18,406 nucleotides of DNA from CAYHGV01 sp964356135 (GCA_964356135.1 CAYHGV010000061.1:1-18406); one strand, 5' to 3'. Positions 1-7,581 are shown, counted from the first letter of the stretch. The notes: generated by a model from the sequence alone, not told the origin. A program made the numbers and translations.

Positions 1-51
1 GGACCCGGTCACCCTATCGTTACCCTCGAGGGAATTGACATGGAGGGTTGA
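1..51 (+). CDS. possible 3' end of an upstream gene (partial)
   Basis: Frame 1 is open from the window edge to a TGA at 49-51, giving 16 residues (GPGHPIVTLEGIDMEG). The TGA lies inside a TTGACA that could serve as -35 of the next gene. Frame 2 is also open through this stretch, so the assignment rests only on the plausible residue composition and on the stop sitting directly before a promoter. No family can be recognised. Extending the contig to the left would settle it. Confidence 0.2.
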   Translation, partial: GPGHPIVTLEGIDMEG

Positions 52-75
52 CAAAAAGAAAATAATCTATATCGT
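48..75 (+). promoter_or_regulatory. candidate promoter of the propeller gene at 136
   Basis: TTGACA at 48-53 is followed, after 16 nt, by TATCGT at 70-75 (4 of 6 matches to TATAAT). A second TTGACA lies at 35-40. The implied 5' leader of about 55 nt ends in the ribosome binding site AAAGGAGG (122-129), 6 nt before ATG 136. The -10 is imperfect, so the exact element is uncertain. Confidence 0.4.
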
Positions 76-135
76 AACTTATGGGATGTCGTGGGATGCA
101 AAAGGAGTAAAAACTAAAACAAAAGGAGGCGGGCA

Positions 136-1554
136 ATGCGTAAATATGGCGTATTAACAATTCTCCTTTTAGCCGTAGGGTTTATCCAACTATCCTCGGG
201 ATTTGACTGGACCTTCGACCAGGTAACCAATAACAGCGAATCCGATATTCACCCTTCAATCGCCTTTATTAAATCTGCCCATACGTACTGTGCCTATACT
301 CACAACGACGGAAACCAGGAGGTCTTCATTTCCATCAACAATCCAGGCTTCTGGCTTTTTTTCAGGATCACCAATAATACTTATACCGATATCACAACCG
401 ATATCACCTCAAGCCTTGGCCGTATACAGATGGCCCATTTCGCAATCTGGTGGCAGAACCCTCCCTACCAGGGAATCTCCTATGGCAAAGGCAATCCCTC
501 AGGCTGGCCTGTCCAGCCAGTCACCGCTACTACTGAAGATTGTTCCTGGCCATCGATAGAAATTGACAAAACCGAGAAAATCCATATTAGCTATCAGAAA
601 AACACCGGCGGCAACCAGGAGATATTTTATGTCAACAATACCTCCGGCTCCTGGCTGCACGAGCAGGTGACGTATAATTCCGCGGACGACTTGTATCCCT
701 GGCTGGCGCTTGACAGTAACAGTAAACCTCATCTCGTATTCTCAAGCGGAAGTGCTTTACATTATACGGAAAAGACGACAGAGAGCTGGTCATCGCCCGA
801 GTTGATAGCCAGCGGAACCGATTCCACCTCCCATCCCTACATCGTTTTAGATAAACAAAACAAAGCGCATATCTGCTTTTCGAAAAGCGACGGTAACGAC
901 GAAGAAGTTTACTATGTAAATAATCTAAGCGGCTCCTGGCAGGAAAGCAAAGTTACCGATAATGATTTCGATGACCTTTATCCTACTATTTTCGTCGACC
1001 CCAATAAGAAAGGCCACATCGCCTACATGGCGGTTGAACCGAACGATGCCGAAATCTACTATGCGAATAACACTACCGGGACCTGGGTTGCTGAACCGGT
1101 TACGAATAACGACATTGACGATAACTCCTATTACGGCCGCTATTTTCTACCGGATTCTTTATGTCGCGGGCACATCTACTTCTGTAATAATCAGGATGGT
1201 GACAATGAAATCTATCATGCTCGCAGCCATGACCCGCTGTATGTTGTCGGCGTAGACGAAACCTCGCCCGCAATCATGACCTCTTCGCTTGAGGTCAACC
1301 CCACTCTCTTCTCTACTACCACTACCACAACCATCAGCTACTCGGTTCCTGCCGCTGGAAATGTCTCGTTGAAAATCTATGATGTCGCCGGCAGTTTAAT
1401 TAAAACTCTGGTTCGTGGCACCCAACAAAAAGGAACCTACCGAATCATTTGGGATGGCAGCACCAATACCGGAATCCATGCTTCACCTGGAGTCTACTTC
1501 TACCAGCTTTCAGCCGGCGCAGGAACAACCTCGATGAAGGGAATATTGAAATAA
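136..1554 (+). CDS. exported beta-propeller (sialidase/BNR-like) protein with type IX-style sorting tail
   Basis: A 472-residue exported protein. The ATG is preceded by AAAGGAGG at 122-129 and begins a signal peptide (R-K, then hydrophobic residues 5-20, likely cut near residue 22). Residues ~25-370 hold about six repeats of one pattern: an aspartate-rich turn (N-S-A-D-D-L-Y-P-like), a strand with H-I-x-Y, then Y-V-N-N-x-S-G-S-W. This is typical of propellers of the BNR/sialidase-like superfamily. No catalytic sialidase residues could be assigned, so enzyme activity is not claimed. Residues ~385-472 form a FlgD-like Ig sorting tail (VSLKIYDVAGSLIKTLV, then W-D-G-S, then GVYFYQL and a final MKGILK). 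In the family this tail directs type IX or type IX-like export and surface attachment. The gene has its own terminator and is convergent with the sulfotransferase gene at 1622. A role in surface binding is inference. Confidence 0.85.
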   Translation: MRKYGVLTILLLAVGFIQLSSGFDWTFDQVTNNSESDIHPSIAFIKSAHTYCAYTHNDGNQEVFISINNPGFWLFFRITNNTYTDITTDITSSLGRIQMAHFAIWWQNPPYQGISYGKGNPSGWPVQPVTATTEDCSWPSIEIDKTEKIHISYQKNTGGNQEIFYVNNTSGSWLHEQVTYNSADDLYPWLALDSNSKPHLVFSSGSALHYTEKTTESWSSPELIASGTDSTSHPYIVLDKQNKAHICFSKSDGNDEEVYYVNNLSGSWQESKVTDNDFDDLYPTIFVDPNKKGHIAYMAVEPNDAEIYYANNTTGTWVAEPVTNNDIDDNSYYGRYFLPDSLCRGHIYFCNNQDGDNEIYHARSHDPLYVVGVDETSPAIMTSSLEVNPTLFSTTTTTTISYSVPAAGNVSLKIYDVAGSLIKTLVRGTQQKGTYRIIWDGSTNTGIHASPGVYFYQLSAGAGTTSMKGILK

Positions 1555-1568
1555 GACTATAAACCTGA

Positions 1569-1604
1569 CAGGGGCACTCTCACCGAGTGCCCCTGTTTTT
1601 ATTT
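1569..1604 (+). terminator. strong intrinsic terminator
   Basis: A perfect 11-bp stem, CAGGGGCACTC (1569-1579) with GAGTGCCCCTG (1585-1595), has a 5-nt loop and is followed directly by TTTTTATTT. It begins 15 nt after the stop of the propeller gene. It lies in the 67-bp gap between convergent genes, so the hairpin could also slow transcription of the minus-strand gene, though the T-tract is only on the plus side. Confidence 0.95.
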
Positions 1605-1621
1605 AATCTTGGATTTGTAAA

Positions 1622-3301
1622 TTACTTAATAAAAATTATTCGCTTCTGCAAGCTTGTCGTACCGGTTTGGAATTTACAGAAATAAACTCCCGAATTAACC
1701 TTACGCCCGGAATTGTCGGTGCCGTTCCAGCGAATTTGATAACGACCGGCAGATTTCGATTCATCGACCAGCGTCCTGACTTCCTGGCCGAGCGCATTGT
1801 AGAGTTTTATCCGGACGGGGCCGGCCAGGCCCAACTGGTAGTTGATGGTCGTCGAGTGAGTAATAACCGAGGGACGGATTTCCAATTTTATATTTGTATG
1901 AAACCCAATCTCGGTAACCACGTGGGTCGTGTCGCCATGATGCAACTCTACCGTTTTTCCAGGAGTCATATCTTTACCTACAAAAGCAGGATAATCGGGG
2001 GCGTAGCGACGTATCTTGAACACGGAGTTGTTGGAAATGGAATCGCCCTGAAAAACAGGACCTTTTTCCGAAACCGGATCGATGTAATACCACACCAAAT
2101 CACCTTCCGAAGTAACCTCGAAAAACTCCCCGGAAATGCCGTTGCAGAAAAGGGTATTGCCGTTGGGAAGACGTTGCGCTCCTGAGATGGCAACAGCGAA
2201 AAGGTCGGTCCGGTTAGGTGCAGTGTAGGTCCAGACCGGTTTCGCCGGTCCCCAGGGGAGTCCACCAAGATAATTTCCTGCTTCATCAACCGGCGGAACG
2301 ATCTCGTCGATAGAAGAATAGTAGCGATTGAACATTGCCTCACCGTTGTTAAAGATGAGAATATTACCTGCTCCCGGTGCGTTTGAGGCTATCCAGTGGG
2401 CGTCGTGCGGTGCGAAAAGCTGCTCATTGCCCATACCGCCGTAACGATAAAACCTGGGATTACCCCAACGGTAGAGTAAATCGCCGCCCTTCCCGTAATT
2501 ACCGCCCGCGTGCCTTTGAGCCTGCTCGGTGGTGGTCGAGTGGTCTATCACCCAGAGTTCATGGTAGCCGCGGCTGGTGAGCATGACCTGGTCAAATTCC
2601 TCGTTGTATTTCACCGTGTTGAGATGGATAAAATCGGGAACGAGGTAGTTACGGGCGTTTATATCGATGAGCTCGGGATGCCCGGCAACCGAACCGAAGT
2701 TATCGACTGCAGAATTATGGTCCTGCACCAGGTGGTCCCAGGAGTGCCACTCCCAGACGATATTTCCGCTGTCCGCGCCGACCGGTTCGACCTCGATAAT
2801 GTACTCTGGATACATCTCTCGTCCATCCAGACTGAAATCGTTAGCACCGGCTTGGACCGCTTCCGCGTTGCTTTTGATTTCCCAGGCAATCATGAGCACG
2901 TTGCCCGAGGGTAGAACTTCGATATCGTGGTGGGGTTGAAAGTTCTCGCCGGTATACTCGAAATGCCACACGACGTTGCCGTCCCAGTCGAGTTTTTCTA
3001 CTCCACCGGTTCCTCCTTGAAGTTTAGGATGCTCAATTATCAATATCGAACGGTACAGGTATCCGTCCGGAGAAAGGTAAGCCATTCCACCCAGCCCCGG
3101 TATATTGTCGGATTCCCAGGAGTGGACAAGCAACCCCTCGTTATTTATGAGATAGGTCTTATTCCAGTACGTTGGTGAAAAAAGGGTATAGCCATCCCAG
3201 GCCTCTTCCTCGTTTATAAATAGACCTACGGTCTGGTCTGCAGGTACGGTGGTAAGCATAAAGGCAGACGCGACCGCCACCCATAACCACTTTCTTTCCA
3301 T
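1622..3301 (-). CDS. exported aryl-sulfate sulfotransferase-like protein with sorting tail (copy 1)
   Basis: A 559-residue protein. GGAGG (3307-3311) sits 5 nt before ATG. A signal peptide covers residues 1-~21 (MERKWLWVAVASAF, hydrophobic, ending near A-D). Residues ~25-445 match the bacterial arylsulfotransferase (ASST-type) propeller family: G-Y-T-L-F-S-P and T-Y-L-I-N-N near 38-54, H124-H125-D126 with L-P-S-G-N-V, H226-L-N, Y-R-W-G-N-P near 277-282, H299-D, and Q-R-L-P-N-G-N-T-L at 377-385. In characterised ASST enzymes conserved histidines and arginine carry PAPS-independent transfer of sulfate from aryl sulfates to phenols; the family alone does not prove the substrate. Residues ~475-559 are a FlgD-like sorting tail (VRIKLYNALGQEVRTLV, W-N-G-T, GVYFCKF, QKRIIFIK). 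A paralogue lies at 4404-6050. Propeller folds of this class can also serve non-enzymatic roles, so the activity is inferred. Confidence 0.85.
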   Translation of the reverse strand: MERKWLWVAVASAFMLTTVPADQTVGLFINEEEAWDGYTLFSPTYWNKTYLINNEGLLVHSWESDNIPGLGGMAYLSPDGYLYRSILIIEHPKLQGGTGGVEKLDWDGNVVWHFEYTGENFQPHHDIEVLPSGNVLMIAWEIKSNAEAVQAGANDFSLDGREMYPEYIIEVEPVGADSGNIVWEWHSWDHLVQDHNSAVDNFGSVAGHPELIDINARNYLVPDFIHLNTVKYNEEFDQVMLTSRGYHELWVIDHSTTTEQAQRHAGGNYGKGGDLLYRWGNPRFYRYGGMGNEQLFAPHDAHWIASNAPGAGNILIFNNGEAMFNRYYSSIDEIVPPVDEAGNYLGGLPWGPAKPVWTYTAPNRTDLFAVAISGAQRLPNGNTLFCNGISGEFFEVTSEGDLVWYYIDPVSEKGPVFQGDSISNNSVFKIRRYAPDYPAFVGKDMTPGKTVELHHGDTTHVVTEIGFHTNIKLEIRPSVITHSTTINYQLGLAGPVRIKLYNALGQEVRTLVDESKSAGRYQIRWNGTDNSGRKVNSGVYFCKFQTGTTSLQKRIIFIK

Positions 3302-3379
3302 TACAACCTCCGTTGTACCTGGTTAGTTTTTCTTGCTTCCTAGTAACCCTAATCATCATCAAGTATCCCCCTGGTAATA

Positions 3380-3407
3380 GGTGCAGTAAAGGTAACTCCG
3401 CTGCACC
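3380..3407. promoter_or_regulatory. 7-bp inverted repeat, possible operator of sulfotransferase copy 1
   Basis: GGTGCAG (3380-3386) and CTGCACC (3401-3407) are perfect inverted arms 14 nt apart. On the minus strand they sit immediately downstream of TTGACA and bracket the expected -10, so a repressor dimer here would block the promoter. It could instead be an RNA hairpin near the transcript start. No T-tract follows, so it is not a terminator. Confidence 0.4.
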
Positions 3408-3417
3408 ATTTTGTCAA
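3389..3417 (-). promoter_or_regulatory. candidate promoter of sulfotransferase copy 1
   Basis: On the minus strand TTGACA occupies 3417-3412. After 17 nt comes TACCTT (3394-3389), only 3 of 6 matches. The -35 is clear and the -10 weak. The implied leader is about 80 nt. Confidence 0.35.
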
Positions 3418-3571
3418 TCTCTTTTCATTTTCGCATAATGACTGGGCGTGGCGTAGGTCAACATTGCTTTACAATAAATTGATAAAACACACTCGAACTA
3501 TAAATTTCTAAACATCATACTCCGGGCGACCAGACTGCACCCGAAATGGATATGAACCACTTTTTACTACC

Positions 3572-3599
3572 TTGACAACTCGTCCTCTCTTGTTAGCAT
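3572..3599 (+). promoter_or_regulatory. candidate promoter of the PKD lipoprotein
   Basis: TTGACA (3572-3577), 16-nt spacer, TAGCAT (3594-3599, 4 of 6 matches). The predicted start near 3606 gives a leader of about 22 nt containing AAAGGA (3615-3620) 7 nt before ATG 3628. Confidence 0.55.
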
Positions 3600-3627
3600 A
3601 GAAAATAATAAATCAAAGGATGTGGTT

Positions 3628-4218
3628 ATGAAAAAATATTTGTGGTTACTGTTTCCAATATTGGTTTGGTTGGCGTGCAACGGCAAGATCAACATTACGC
3701 CTTCGATCAAGTCGGTCGAGATAACTCCGCCTGGAGACACTTCTGCAACGACCCTGACTGCAAATATCGAGGCTGAAGGTTCGGGGAAAATCGACGTCAA
3801 ATGGTTCAATGCCGTCTACGACACCATTCGCCTTGCCCGGACCGATACGATTGAAATCGATTCCAACGGCACCTATACCTCGGTTTTAGAATCCGATTTG
3901 GGCTGGTACTGGATAGACATAGTTAACGAAAGCGATTCGCTGTTGTGGCACACCGACAGCGTATTCTGCGGCTCCGAGCCCACGGCTGAGTTCTACCCGG
4001 ATTGGGAGTACGGTCCTCACCCTCTGCGAATCACTTTTTATAATTATTCCAGGAAAGACGACTACACCAAAGCATTTTGGGATTTCAGGGACGGCGCAAC
4101 CTCGACCGATTGGCAACCGACCCACACATTCGAGCAACCGGGCCAATTTTATGTGTTATTGAAAGTTTCTAATCTTGCCGGTTCGGCTTCCGATTCGACG
4201 CTGATTTTTGTCTGGTAA
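3628..4218 (+). CDS. putative lipoprotein with PKD domain
   Basis: A 196-residue protein. I chose ATG 3628 rather than the in-frame GTG at 3622 because AAAGGA (3615-3620) is 7 nt from this ATG and the protein then starts with a normal signal peptide (MKKYLWLLFPILVWLAC). The cysteine at residue 17 after W-L-A suggests lipidation, although tryptophan at -3 is not a standard lipobox residue. Residues ~115-195 form a PKD domain: A-E-F-Y-P-D, then the family signature W-D-F-R-D-G-A-T-S, then H-T-F-x-x-P-G-Q-F-Y-V-L-L-K-V-S-N. The middle part (residues ~25-110) looks like another Ig-type beta module with no recognised family. PKD domains usually mediate protein or glycan contacts outside the cell. 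It sits between the two sulfotransferase-like genes on the opposite strand, which hints at a shared envelope role; that link is inference. Confidence 0.8.
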   Translation: MKKYLWLLFPILVWLACNGKINITPSIKSVEITPPGDTSATTLTANIEAEGSGKIDVKWFNAVYDTIRLARTDTIEIDSNGTYTSVLESDLGWYWIDIVNESDSLLWHTDSVFCGSEPTAEFYPDWEYGPHPLRITFYNYSRKDDYTKAFWDFRDGATSTDWQPTHTFEQPGQFYVLLKVSNLAGSASDSTLIFVW

Positions 4219-4403
4219 TACGTAACCATTTTCATTCACAACTTTCAATAGAAATGCAACCCGTTTAAAAATCTGCCTGATAATTTTCCTGCCTGGTTGA
4301 TTCCATCTATCAGTTTTGATTTAAAGCTGCTTCGCTTTTCTTAAAAAATAACAAGCCGTTTATTTCAAAGAGCCGCCGGAGAAACTGTAATCTAACCCTC
4401 TCC

Positions 4404-6050
4404 TTATCGGATCAGCACTATCCGTTTCTGCAAGCTTATCGGCCCGGCTTGAAATTGGCAAAAATAAACCCCGGAGCTCAACCGCTGCCCCAGATTGTCA
4501 GTGGCGTTCCAGCGCACTTTGTAACTGCCGGCAGGCTTCGATTCGCCGACTAAAGTTCTAACCTCTTGACCCAACGCATTGTAGAGTTTTATCCGGACCT
4601 GCCCGGGAGCGCCTACCTGGTAAGAAATCTCAACCGAGTGCGTGAAAGGATTTTGTGACAATTTTAATTCCAGGTGCGTTGCGGGTTTAATCTCTTCAAC
4701 TGCGGCCGGCAATTCGATCGGACCGTCGGGTGTCAAATCTTTGCCTGCGAAACCGGAGTAATCCGCTGAATAACGCCGCACCTTGTAAACCTGATTAAAC
4801 GTAATCGAGTCACCCTGTCGAACCGGACCTTGGTCCGAAACCGGGTTGATGTAGGCCCATAGTTTCTCTTTTGTTGGGGCTACCTCAAAAAATTCGCCTT
4901 GGCGAGAATTAACGATTAAAGTATTGCCGTTCGGTAAACGCTGTACGCTTCCCTGGGTAGGACCGAAAAAATCCTCCGGCGTAGGAGCGGTCCAGGTCCA
5001 GGATGCTGTGTCCGGTCCATATTTTGAACCGGTCAGCAAATAGTTACCGGTCGCGTCGACCGGCGGCACGATCTCTTCGACCGACGAGTAACCGCGGCCG
5101 GTGCCGTTGTTGAACATAATGATATTACTTGGTCCGGAAGCAACCCATTGACCATCGTGTACGGTAAAAAGCCTCTGGTCTGTACTGTCGCCTTGGCGAT
5201 AGATCTGGGGATTCCCCCACCGGTAGAGGATGTCGCCTCCTTTGCCGTAATGGCCACCGAAGTGCCCTCGCGCTTCCTCGGTCGTGGTCGAATGGTCGAT
5301 AATGTAGATTTCACTCGTGTAGGCACACGACAGCATAATCTGGTCGAACTCTTGATTGTAAGCCACCGAGTTAAGGTGTGGCCAGTCCTCTCGAAGATAG
5401 CCACCATTGATATCGATACGTTCGGGATGATCTCCAACCACACCGTAATTATCCTTGGTTCTGTCAAAATCTTGAATCAGGTGGTCCCGGAAATGCCATT
5501 CCCATACGGCGGCGGCAGCAGAATCGCCCGTCTGCTCAAGCTCAACGATGAAATCGAAAACATACCTGTCTGTTAGAATCGTACTGCGATTACGACCCAT
5601 TTGAATCACCTCGGCTGAATCCCCTGCCTCGAATGCAACCAGGATCACATTGCCGTTCGGAAGAACGCACAGATCATGATGCGGAGAATAGTTGTCCGAC
5701 GAGTACAGCTTGAACCAGCACCCGGAACCATCCCAGTCCTGTTTTTCAATTCCACCCATCGGTCGACCGAAGACCGGCTGGAGCGAATCGGTGATAATCC
5801 CGCGATAAAGATACCCGTCTTCGGACTGAAAAGCTGATTCCGGTCGATATCTGCTTTCCCACGAACGAACAAGTAAACCTTCGTTATTAATAAGATAGGT
5901 AGTGGTGAAACTCAACGGAGAAAACAAGGTATACCCATCAAACGAACCCTCTTCATTCAACATCAAACCGACGGTTCGTTCTTGGGCATCTGCCGTCATA
6001 ACGGCTAACGTCAGTGCTGCCGCGATCAATACAATCTTCTTATAATACAT
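4404..6050 (-). CDS. exported aryl-sulfate sulfotransferase-like protein with sorting tail (copy 2)
   Basis: A 548-residue paralogue of the protein at 1622-3301. AAGGAA (6057-6062) lies 6 nt before ATG. The signal peptide spans residues 1-~22 (hydrophobic, ending A-D-A-Q). The same motifs occur in the same order and almost the same positions: TYLINNEGLL, H124-H125-D126 followed by L-P-N-G-N-V, V-W-E-W-H, H225-L-N, D-H-S-T-T-T-E-E-A, Y-R-W-G-N-P, V-H298-D, and Q-R-L-P-N-G-N-T-L. Conservation of all these histidines supports the same ASST-type fold and possibly the same chemistry as copy 1. The end is a FlgD-like sorting tail (VRIKLYNALGQEVRTLV, W-N-A-T, GVYFCQF, QKRIVLIR). The two copies share a 24-nt exact match in the tail region (1793-1816 and 4575-4598), so they probably arose by duplication or have exchanged sequence. 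Substrate specificity cannot be read from the sequence. Confidence 0.85.
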   Translation of the reverse strand: MYYKKIVLIAAALTLAVMTADAQERTVGLMLNEEGSFDGYTLFSPLSFTTTYLINNEGLLVRSWESRYRPESAFQSEDGYLYRGIITDSLQPVFGRPMGGIEKQDWDGSGCWFKLYSSDNYSPHHDLCVLPNGNVILVAFEAGDSAEVIQMGRNRSTILTDRYVFDFIVELEQTGDSAAAAVWEWHFRDHLIQDFDRTKDNYGVVGDHPERIDINGGYLREDWPHLNSVAYNQEFDQIMLSCAYTSEIYIIDHSTTTEEARGHFGGHYGKGGDILYRWGNPQIYRQGDSTDQRLFTVHDGQWVASGPSNIIMFNNGTGRGYSSVEEIVPPVDATGNYLLTGSKYGPDTASWTWTAPTPEDFFGPTQGSVQRLPNGNTLIVNSRQGEFFEVAPTKEKLWAYINPVSDQGPVRQGDSITFNQVYKVRRYSADYSGFAGKDLTPDGPIELPAAVEEIKPATHLELKLSQNPFTHSVEISYQVGAPGQVRIKLYNALGQEVRTLVGESKPAGSYKVRWNATDNLGQRLSSGVYFCQFQAGPISLQKRIVLIR

Positions 6051-6168
6051 TGATGATTCCTTGGGTTACAATGCTCGGTCCTTCAGATCAATTTGTTTTT
6101 AGAACCTAAAAATAAAAAACCAGCTGTACCCCCCGAACTTGACTGGCTGCCTCAAAGTTAATAAAAAA

Positions 6169-6196
6169 AGTCTATCTCTAACCGGTTCTCTGTCAA
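6169..6196 (-). promoter_or_regulatory. candidate promoter of sulfotransferase copy 2
   Basis: On the minus strand TTGACA (6196-6191), 16-nt spacer, TAGACT (6174-6169, 4 of 6). The predicted leader is about 110 nt. It is divergent from the TrmB promoter, with about 55 bp between the two -35 boxes. Confidence 0.5.
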
Positions 6197-6249
6197 GAAT
6201 AAAAATTCAGTGTTCAAAAACACCTTTTTTAGACCCTGCATTTTCCCCC

Positions 6250-6277
6250 TTGACAAAATTTTTGATATTAGTAGTAT
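6250..6277 (+). promoter_or_regulatory. candidate promoter of the TrmB-type regulator
   Basis: TTGACA (6250-6255), 16-nt spacer, TAGTAT (6272-6277, 4 of 6). The predicted start near 6284 gives a leader of about 22 nt with AGGAGA (6295-6300) 5 nt before ATG 6306. The -10 lies inside the palindrome at 6268-6288. Confidence 0.6.
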
Positions 6278-6288
6278 TTTACTACTAA
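6268..6288. promoter_or_regulatory. palindromic operator over the TrmB-gene promoter
   Basis: The arms TTAGTAGTA (6268-6276) and TACTACTAA (6280-6288) are perfect 9-bp inverted repeats separated by TTT. The element covers the -10 and the likely transcription start of the regulator gene that follows. This placement fits autorepression by a dimeric winged-helix protein such as the TrmB-family product encoded 18 nt downstream. The binding partner is inferred from position. Confidence 0.75.
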
Positions 6289-6305
6289 CATGATAGGAGA
6301 CAAAA

Positions 6306-7253
6306 ATGACTAAACAAAGAGAAAATCTTCTGACCGAACTCGGGTTTACCGGGCTTGAGGCGGCGGTCTATCTGAGCCTGCTCGAGGAGCCGGGGGCGAC
6401 CGGTTACCGGGTATCGCGGATGATCGGCAAGCCGGTGCCCAATACCTATAAGGCACTCGACTCGCTGCGCCAGAAAGGCGCGGTCGTCCTTGACGAAAGC
6501 TCGGGCAGCCGGGCGTATGTCGCACTGCCGATTGGCGAATATCTCGACGGCTTGAAGCGGAATCTCGATGCCCAGCGCACCCGGATTGAGCATGAACTGA
6601 AAGGCATGGCGGCGGTAACGGTCGAGAGCGGTATCTACCGTCTAACCGGGGTAGAACAGGTCTATGAGCGGTGCCGAAATATGCTTGCCAACGCTGAAAA
6701 TATCGCCCTGGTGGATATCTTCCCTCGTCCGCTCAACGAATTGCAAAAAGACCTGGAGGCGGCAGCACGTCGGGGTGTCAAAGTCTTTATTAAGGCGTAT
6801 GCACCGGCAAAGCTCGTCGGTTGTGAAGTACTCGCGCCCGAATCGGATGACCCGAGCCTCAAAATCTGGGATGGGGACTGGGTCAATATCAGTATCTGCT
6901 TTGAGTACGTCCAGGCGTTTTTGAAAAAGGAAGGTGCGGGTGTCCACGAAGCGGTCTGGAGCCGAAACCGCTACCTGGCACTATTAACCTACAACGGCAT
7001 GTTTCAAGAACTTGCCCTGACCAAGGTCCTGGATCTGCTGCACAACCGCAAGACCCGCGAAGAAATCATCCAGGAATTGCGGCGCATCGGCCGTCGATAC
7101 ATGGAACAGACGTCCTTCCGCCGGATGATTGAACAGTGGGGCAAGACGAGATGGGAAGCGTGGCGGGTAAAGCCCGGCAGGCGAACCGCTGTCCGCAGTA
7201 AAGAAAATAAAAAATTCAAACAGCACTTAACCAAGGAGGTGGGTGATGCTTAA
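6306..7253 (+). CDS. TrmB-family transcriptional regulator
   Basis: A 315-residue protein. AGGAGA (6295-6300) is 5 nt before ATG. Residues ~4-75 are a TrmB-type winged helix: L-L-T-E-L-G-F-T-G-L-E-A-A-V-Y-L-S-L-L, then the recognition region with Y-R-V-S-R-M-I-G-K-P and N-T-Y-K-A-L-D-S-L-R-Q-K-G-A-V, then the wing. Residues ~76-100 form a helical linker (L-D-G-L-K-R-N-L-D-A-Q-R-T-R), and ~105-260 a sensor/dimerisation domain of the PLD-like TrmB type (V-E-Q-V-Y-E-R-C near 118, A-R-R-G-V-K-V-F-I-K near 152). The C-terminal ~40 residues are basic. Family members are best known in archaea as sugar-responsive regulators, but bacterial members have diverse ligands, so no ligand is assigned. Its own promoter carries a 21-bp palindrome. 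The stop codon overlaps the start of the lipoprotein gene at 7246, so the two are almost certainly co-translated. Confidence 0.85.
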   Translation: MTKQRENLLTELGFTGLEAAVYLSLLEEPGATGYRVSRMIGKPVPNTYKALDSLRQKGAVVLDESSGSRAYVALPIGEYLDGLKRNLDAQRTRIEHELKGMAAVTVESGIYRLTGVEQVYERCRNMLANAENIALVDIFPRPLNELQKDLEAAARRGVKVFIKAYAPAKLVGCEVLAPESDDPSLKIWDGDWVNISICFEYVQAFLKKEGAGVHEAVWSRNRYLALLTYNGMFQELALTKVLDLLHNRKTREEIIQELRRIGRRYMEQTSFRRMIEQWGKTRWEAWRVKPGRRTAVRSKENKKFKQHLTKEVGDA

Positions 7254-7581
7254 AAGCAAAAAGAGAACACTGAGCCAGAGAGCAATCGGTTTCGGCTTTG
7301 GATTGCTCTCGGCTGCAGCACTCGTTGGATTCAGCGGGTGCTCGAACACTGGTGGCATTGACGCTGGCGCTATGCCCAGGGCTACTGTCCAGGACCACGA
7401 TATAAAACCGATGACCGACCCGGGAACGATGAAACCCTTCTACGATGAGATAGAAGAAATCGTCGTCATCGGCAAACGCCAGTCAAAACCGGTGACCGTT
7501 GTTCCGCCGATCGCAGCATCGGACAAGAGCGGCGCCAAATCCGATACCCTTGAGCAGATGAATCACGGGAGTCAAAACTGA
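7246..7581 (+). CDS. small putative lipoprotein with a TonB-box-like segment
   Basis: A 111-residue protein. I chose ATG 7246 over the preceding in-frame GTG 7243 because AAGGAGGT (7233-7240) is 5 nt from this ATG. It overlaps the end of the TrmB gene by 8 nt, which implies translational coupling. Residues 1-12 are basic, 13-31 hydrophobic, and C32 after F-S-G is a probable lipidation site. The mature part is short, polar and probably disordered, except for IEEIVVIGKR at 69-78. That stretch resembles the E-E-[IV]-V-V-[TI]-G segment near the N terminus of TonB-dependent receptors. No family is recognised. Being co-encoded with a regulator, it may be the regulated output or an envelope sensor; this is inference. 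Confidence 0.7.
   Translation: MLKSKKRTLSQRAIGFGFGLLSAAALVGFSGCSNTGGIDAGAMPRATVQDHDIKPMTDPGTMKPFYDEIEEIVVIGKRQSKPVTVVPPIAASDKSGAKSDTLEQMNHGSQN

Larger units (their letters stand above)
3302..3627. other. divergent intergenic region between sulfotransferase copy 1 and the PKD lipoprotein
   Basis: This stretch of over 300 bases has no gene I can support. It holds the ribosome binding site and candidate promoter of the minus-strand sulfotransferase (3389-3417), a 7-bp inverted repeat around that promoter (3380-3407), and the candidate promoter of the plus-strand lipoprotein (3572-3599). Between about 3420 and 3570 I see only AT-rich unstructured sequence. Confidence 0.6.

Noticed and set aside
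3159..3362. 67-codon minus-strand ORF over the start of sulfotransferase copy 1
   Set aside because: It lies in a different frame over a well-supported start with signal peptide and ribosome binding site; composition is not protein-like.
4323..4338. AAAGC/GCTTT hairpin between the PKD lipoprotein and sulfotransferase copy 2
   Set aside because: Only 5 bp, AT-rich at the base, with short T- or A-runs on both sides; too weak to call a terminator.
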